DNA of 14,787 bases from DATJPY01 sp035506135. GTDB lineage: Bacteria > Myxococcota_A > UBA9160 > PR03. The position numbers and the translations under genes were made by a program. The notes under the pieces are model-generated. The model worked only from the letters and a program-made list of their open reading frames with translations, was not told the DNA's origin and made no database searches. The first letter of the stretch is position 1, and each line of letters starts with the position of its first letter. The DNA lies in NCBI GenBank assembly GCA_035506135.1, contig DATJPY010000136.1, positions 1 to 14,787 on the forward strand, written 5' to 3'. Shown one piece after another: positions 13,121 to 14,787 of this stretch.

Positions 13121-13426
13121 ATGAGCCAATCGGGGGGGCTCGACCTCTGGTCGATGCTCTTCGTCTTCATGCTCGCGACCTTCGTGGGCTTCCAGGTGAT
13201 CCAGAACGTCTCGCGGCTGCTGCACACGCCGCTGATGTCCCTCACCAACGCCATCTCCGCGATCGCCGTCGTCGGCTCGATCCTGATCGCGGGGGAGCAG
13301 AAGACCACCTTCGCGACCGTGCTCGGGACGGTCGCGGTCGCTGCCTCGGTCACCAACATCGTGAGCGGCTTCCTGATCACCGACCGGATGCTGAAGATGT
13401 TCAAGGAGCGGGGACCCGGCCGATGA
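13121..13426 (+). CDS. pntAB: NAD(P) transhydrogenase subunit alpha part 2 (PntAB)
   Basis: A 101-residue membrane subunit of the proton-translocating transhydrogenase, which uses the proton gradient to drive hydride transfer from NADH to NADP+. Three hydrophobic helices (near residues 10-28, 43-58 and 64-85) and the family motif TPLMSLTNAISAIAVVGS are present. The ending RMLKMFK is also typical. The length matches the separate alpha-2 subunit of three-gene operons. The start is ATG 13121. The stop overlaps the pntB start as ATGA. Unlike the common order pntAA-pntAB-pntB, no pntAA precedes it: the upstream gene is divergent uppP. Confidence 0.95.
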   Translation: MSQSGGLDLWSMLFVFMLATFVGFQVIQNVSRLLHTPLMSLTNAISAIAVVGSILIAGEQKTTFATVLGTVAVAASVTNIVSGFLITDRMLKMFKERGPGR

Positions 13427-14787
13427 GGTTCGCGCTGACGCAGATCAGCTACCTGCTCGCGGCGGGTCTCTTCGTCTTCTCGCTTCGCTGGCTGAACCAG
13501 CCGAAGACCGCGCGGCGCGGCGTGGCGGCCGGCGTCGCCGGCATGGCGGCGGCGATCTTCGGCACGCTGCTCTACCCGGAGATCGTGGGCTTCGGCTGGA
13601 TCGCGATCGCGGTCGCCGTCGGCACGATCGCCGGCATTCCGCTCTCGCGCGTGCCGCTCACCGCCGTGCCGCAGCGGACCGCGCTCTCGCACGCCTTCGG
13701 CGGCCTCGCAGCCGGCCTGGTCGGCACCGCGAAGTACGCGCTCTGGCTCCCGGAGGGCGCGCTGACGCCGTTCCGAACCGGCGCGATCGCGATCGAGGTG
13801 CTGCTCGGGTTCCTGACCTTCACCGGGAGCCTGATGGCGGCGGGCAAGCTGCAGGAGGTGATCCCGACCCGGCCGATCACCTATCCGCGGCAGAACCTCA
13901 TCAACCTGACGCTGCTCGGCATCGCCGTCGCCTCCGGCGTCTGGCTGGTCATCGATCCGACGCGTTGGATGCTGTTCCCGGTGATCGTCGGTCTCTCGCT
14001 GCTCTTCGGCGTCCTCCTGATCATCCCGATCGGTGGCGCCGACATGCCGACGGTGATCTCGCTGCTCAACTCCTACGCCGGACTCGCCGCGGTCGCGATG
14101 GGCTTCGTGCTCGACAACAAGCTGCTGATCACCGCCGGCGCGCTCGACGGCTCCTCGGGCTTCATCCTCTCGGTGATCATGTGCCGCGCCATGAACCGCT
14201 CCTTCACCAACGTGCTGTTCGGCGCCTTCGGGCAGGTGCAGGTGGCCGCCGCCACCGGCGAGGCGCGGCCGGTGAAGAGCGCGACGGCGAACGACGCGGC
14301 CGACTACCTCGAGCACGCCGCGCGCGTCGTGGTGGTGCCGGGCTACGGGCTCGCCGTGGCGCAGGCGCAGCACCGGCTGCGCGAGGTCTACGACCAGCTC
14401 ACCAAGCGCGGCATCGACGTGAAGTTCGCGATCCACCCGGTGGCCGGGCGCATGCCCGGCCACATGAACGTGCTGCTGGCCGAGGCCGACATCCCCTACG
14501 AGTCGCTGGTCGAGATGGACGACATCAACCGCGACCTGCCGCAGACCGACGTGGTGCTGGTGGTGGGCGCCAACGACGTGGTGAACCCGGCCGCGCGCCA
14601 CGACAAGTCGAGCCCGATCTACGGCATGCCGATCATCGACGCCGACAAGGCGAAGATGTGCCTCGCCATCAAGCGCTCGATGAACCCCGGCTTCGCCGGC
14701 ATCGACAACGAGCTCTACACCGCCGAGAACACGCTGATGCTGTTCGGCGACGCCAAGGCGATGCTGGGCGAGATCGCCAAGGCGCTC
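13423..14787 (+). CDS. pntB: NAD(P) transhydrogenase subunit beta (PntB), cut by the window end
   Basis: Carries the NADP(H)-binding domain III and most of the membrane domain of the transhydrogenase. The 455 residues in the window compare with about 460-480 in the family, so only a short C-terminus is missing. Residues 1-265 hold about nine hydrophobic helices with SHAFGGLAAGLVGTAKY and GGADMPTVISLLNSYAG. The soluble part has the nucleotide-binding GYGLAVAQAQ at 307-316 (commonly GYGMAVAQAQ). KFAIHPVAGRMPGHMNVLLA, VVGANDVVNPAA (from Gly382), SPIYGMPI and NPGFAGIDNELY follow, and NTLMLFGDAK comes last. ATG 13423 overlaps the pntAB stop by four bases. All visible key motifs are intact. Confidence 0.96.
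   Translation, partial: MRFALTQISYLLAAGLFVFSLRWLNQPKTARRGVAAGVAGMAAAIFGTLLYPEIVGFGWIAIAVAVGTIAGIPLSRVPLTAVPQRTALSHAFGGLAAGLVGTAKYALWLPEGALTPFRTGAIAIEVLLGFLTFTGSLMAAGKLQEVIPTRPITYPRQNLINLTLLGIAVASGVWLVIDPTRWMLFPVIVGLSLLFGVLLIIPIGGADMPTVISLLNSYAGLAAVAMGFVLDNKLLITAGALDGSSGFILSVIMCRAMNRSFTNVLFGAFGQVQVAAATGEARPVKSATANDAADYLEHAARVVVVPGYGLAVAQAQHRLREVYDQLTKRGIDVKFAIHPVAGRMPGHMNVLLAEADIPYESLVEMDDINRDLPQTDVVLVVGANDVVNPAARHDKSSPIYGMPIIDADKAKMCLAIKRSMNPGFAGIDNELYTAENTLMLFGDAKAMLGEIAKAL

Noticed and set aside
13084..14601. Minus-strand open frame of 505 codons opposite pntAB and pntB
   Set aside because: Antisense to strongly recognised transhydrogenase genes; the translation is mostly His, Arg, Asp and Glu with no domain.
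1..14787. CRISPR arrays, tRNA or rRNA genes, insertion sequences, attachment sites
   Set aside because: I found no regularly spaced direct repeats, cloverleaf sequences, transposase genes or terminal inverted repeats. The only tandem repetition is within the HAF coding sequence.

Overview
The window is a very GC-rich piece of a Gram-negative bacterial chromosome. It carries an outer-membrane-type barrel protein, periplasmic redox proteins, an UppP lipid-carrier phosphatase and a proton-translocating transhydrogenase. The GC-rich codon use, frequent GTG/TTG starts and a HAF-repeat protein with a PEP-CTERM-like tail would fit a deltaproteobacterial, Myxococcota or Binatota-like lineage, but the sequence alone does not settle the taxon. 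I see no rRNA, tRNA, CRISPR array, insertion sequence or prophage. Coding density is high and no gap between genes exceeds about 80 bases.

Layout, left to right. (1) 21-3791, plus strand: a tightly packed, overlapping gene set. It holds a small Com-like zinc-ribbon protein, an outer-membrane barrel protein with an N-terminal coiled coil, a periplasmic FMN-binding-domain protein, an unrecognised four-helix membrane protein with histidines, and a secreted ApbE flavin transferase. This looks like an extracytosolic flavin-based electron-transfer operon in which ApbE attaches FMN to its neighbour. (2) 3806-4578: a promoter with an internal palindrome, a possible 18-codon leaderless upstream ORF, and a histidine-box fatty-acid-hydroxylase/sterol-desaturase family membrane enzyme. 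(3) 4643-5302: a class I SAM methyltransferase. (4) 5310-7336: an OmpR-family response regulator and a CpxA-like sensor kinase with TGATG overlap. (5) 7363-10817: a glycoamylase/GH144-like secreted protein, a GH30 glycoside hydrolase, and an SRPBCC-domain protein whose GTG start overlaps the GH30 stop. (6) 10814-12191: a secreted protein of seven HAF-type repeats (probable beta-propeller) with a PEP-CTERM-like tail. (7) 12181-13038, minus strand: UppP, overlapping the HAF gene tail to tail by 11 bases. (8) 13062-14787: pntAB and pntB of a three-subunit NAD(P) transhydrogenase. pntB is cut by the window end and pntAA is not in its usual upstream place.

Two kinds of translation start recur. Several genes have a Shine-Dalgarno sequence (21, 1605, 10863, 13121, and UppP on the minus strand). 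Others (4655, 5322, 7375, 8944 and the upstream ORF at 3842) have none, but carry a -10-like hexamer ending 6-8 bases before the start codon, as expected of leaderless mRNAs. The most interesting stretch is the flavinylation operon with its zinc-ribbon leader gene and unassigned membrane subunit. After it come the recurrent leaderless starts and the HAF/PEP-CTERM-like protein beside two secreted glycosidases and a two-component system.
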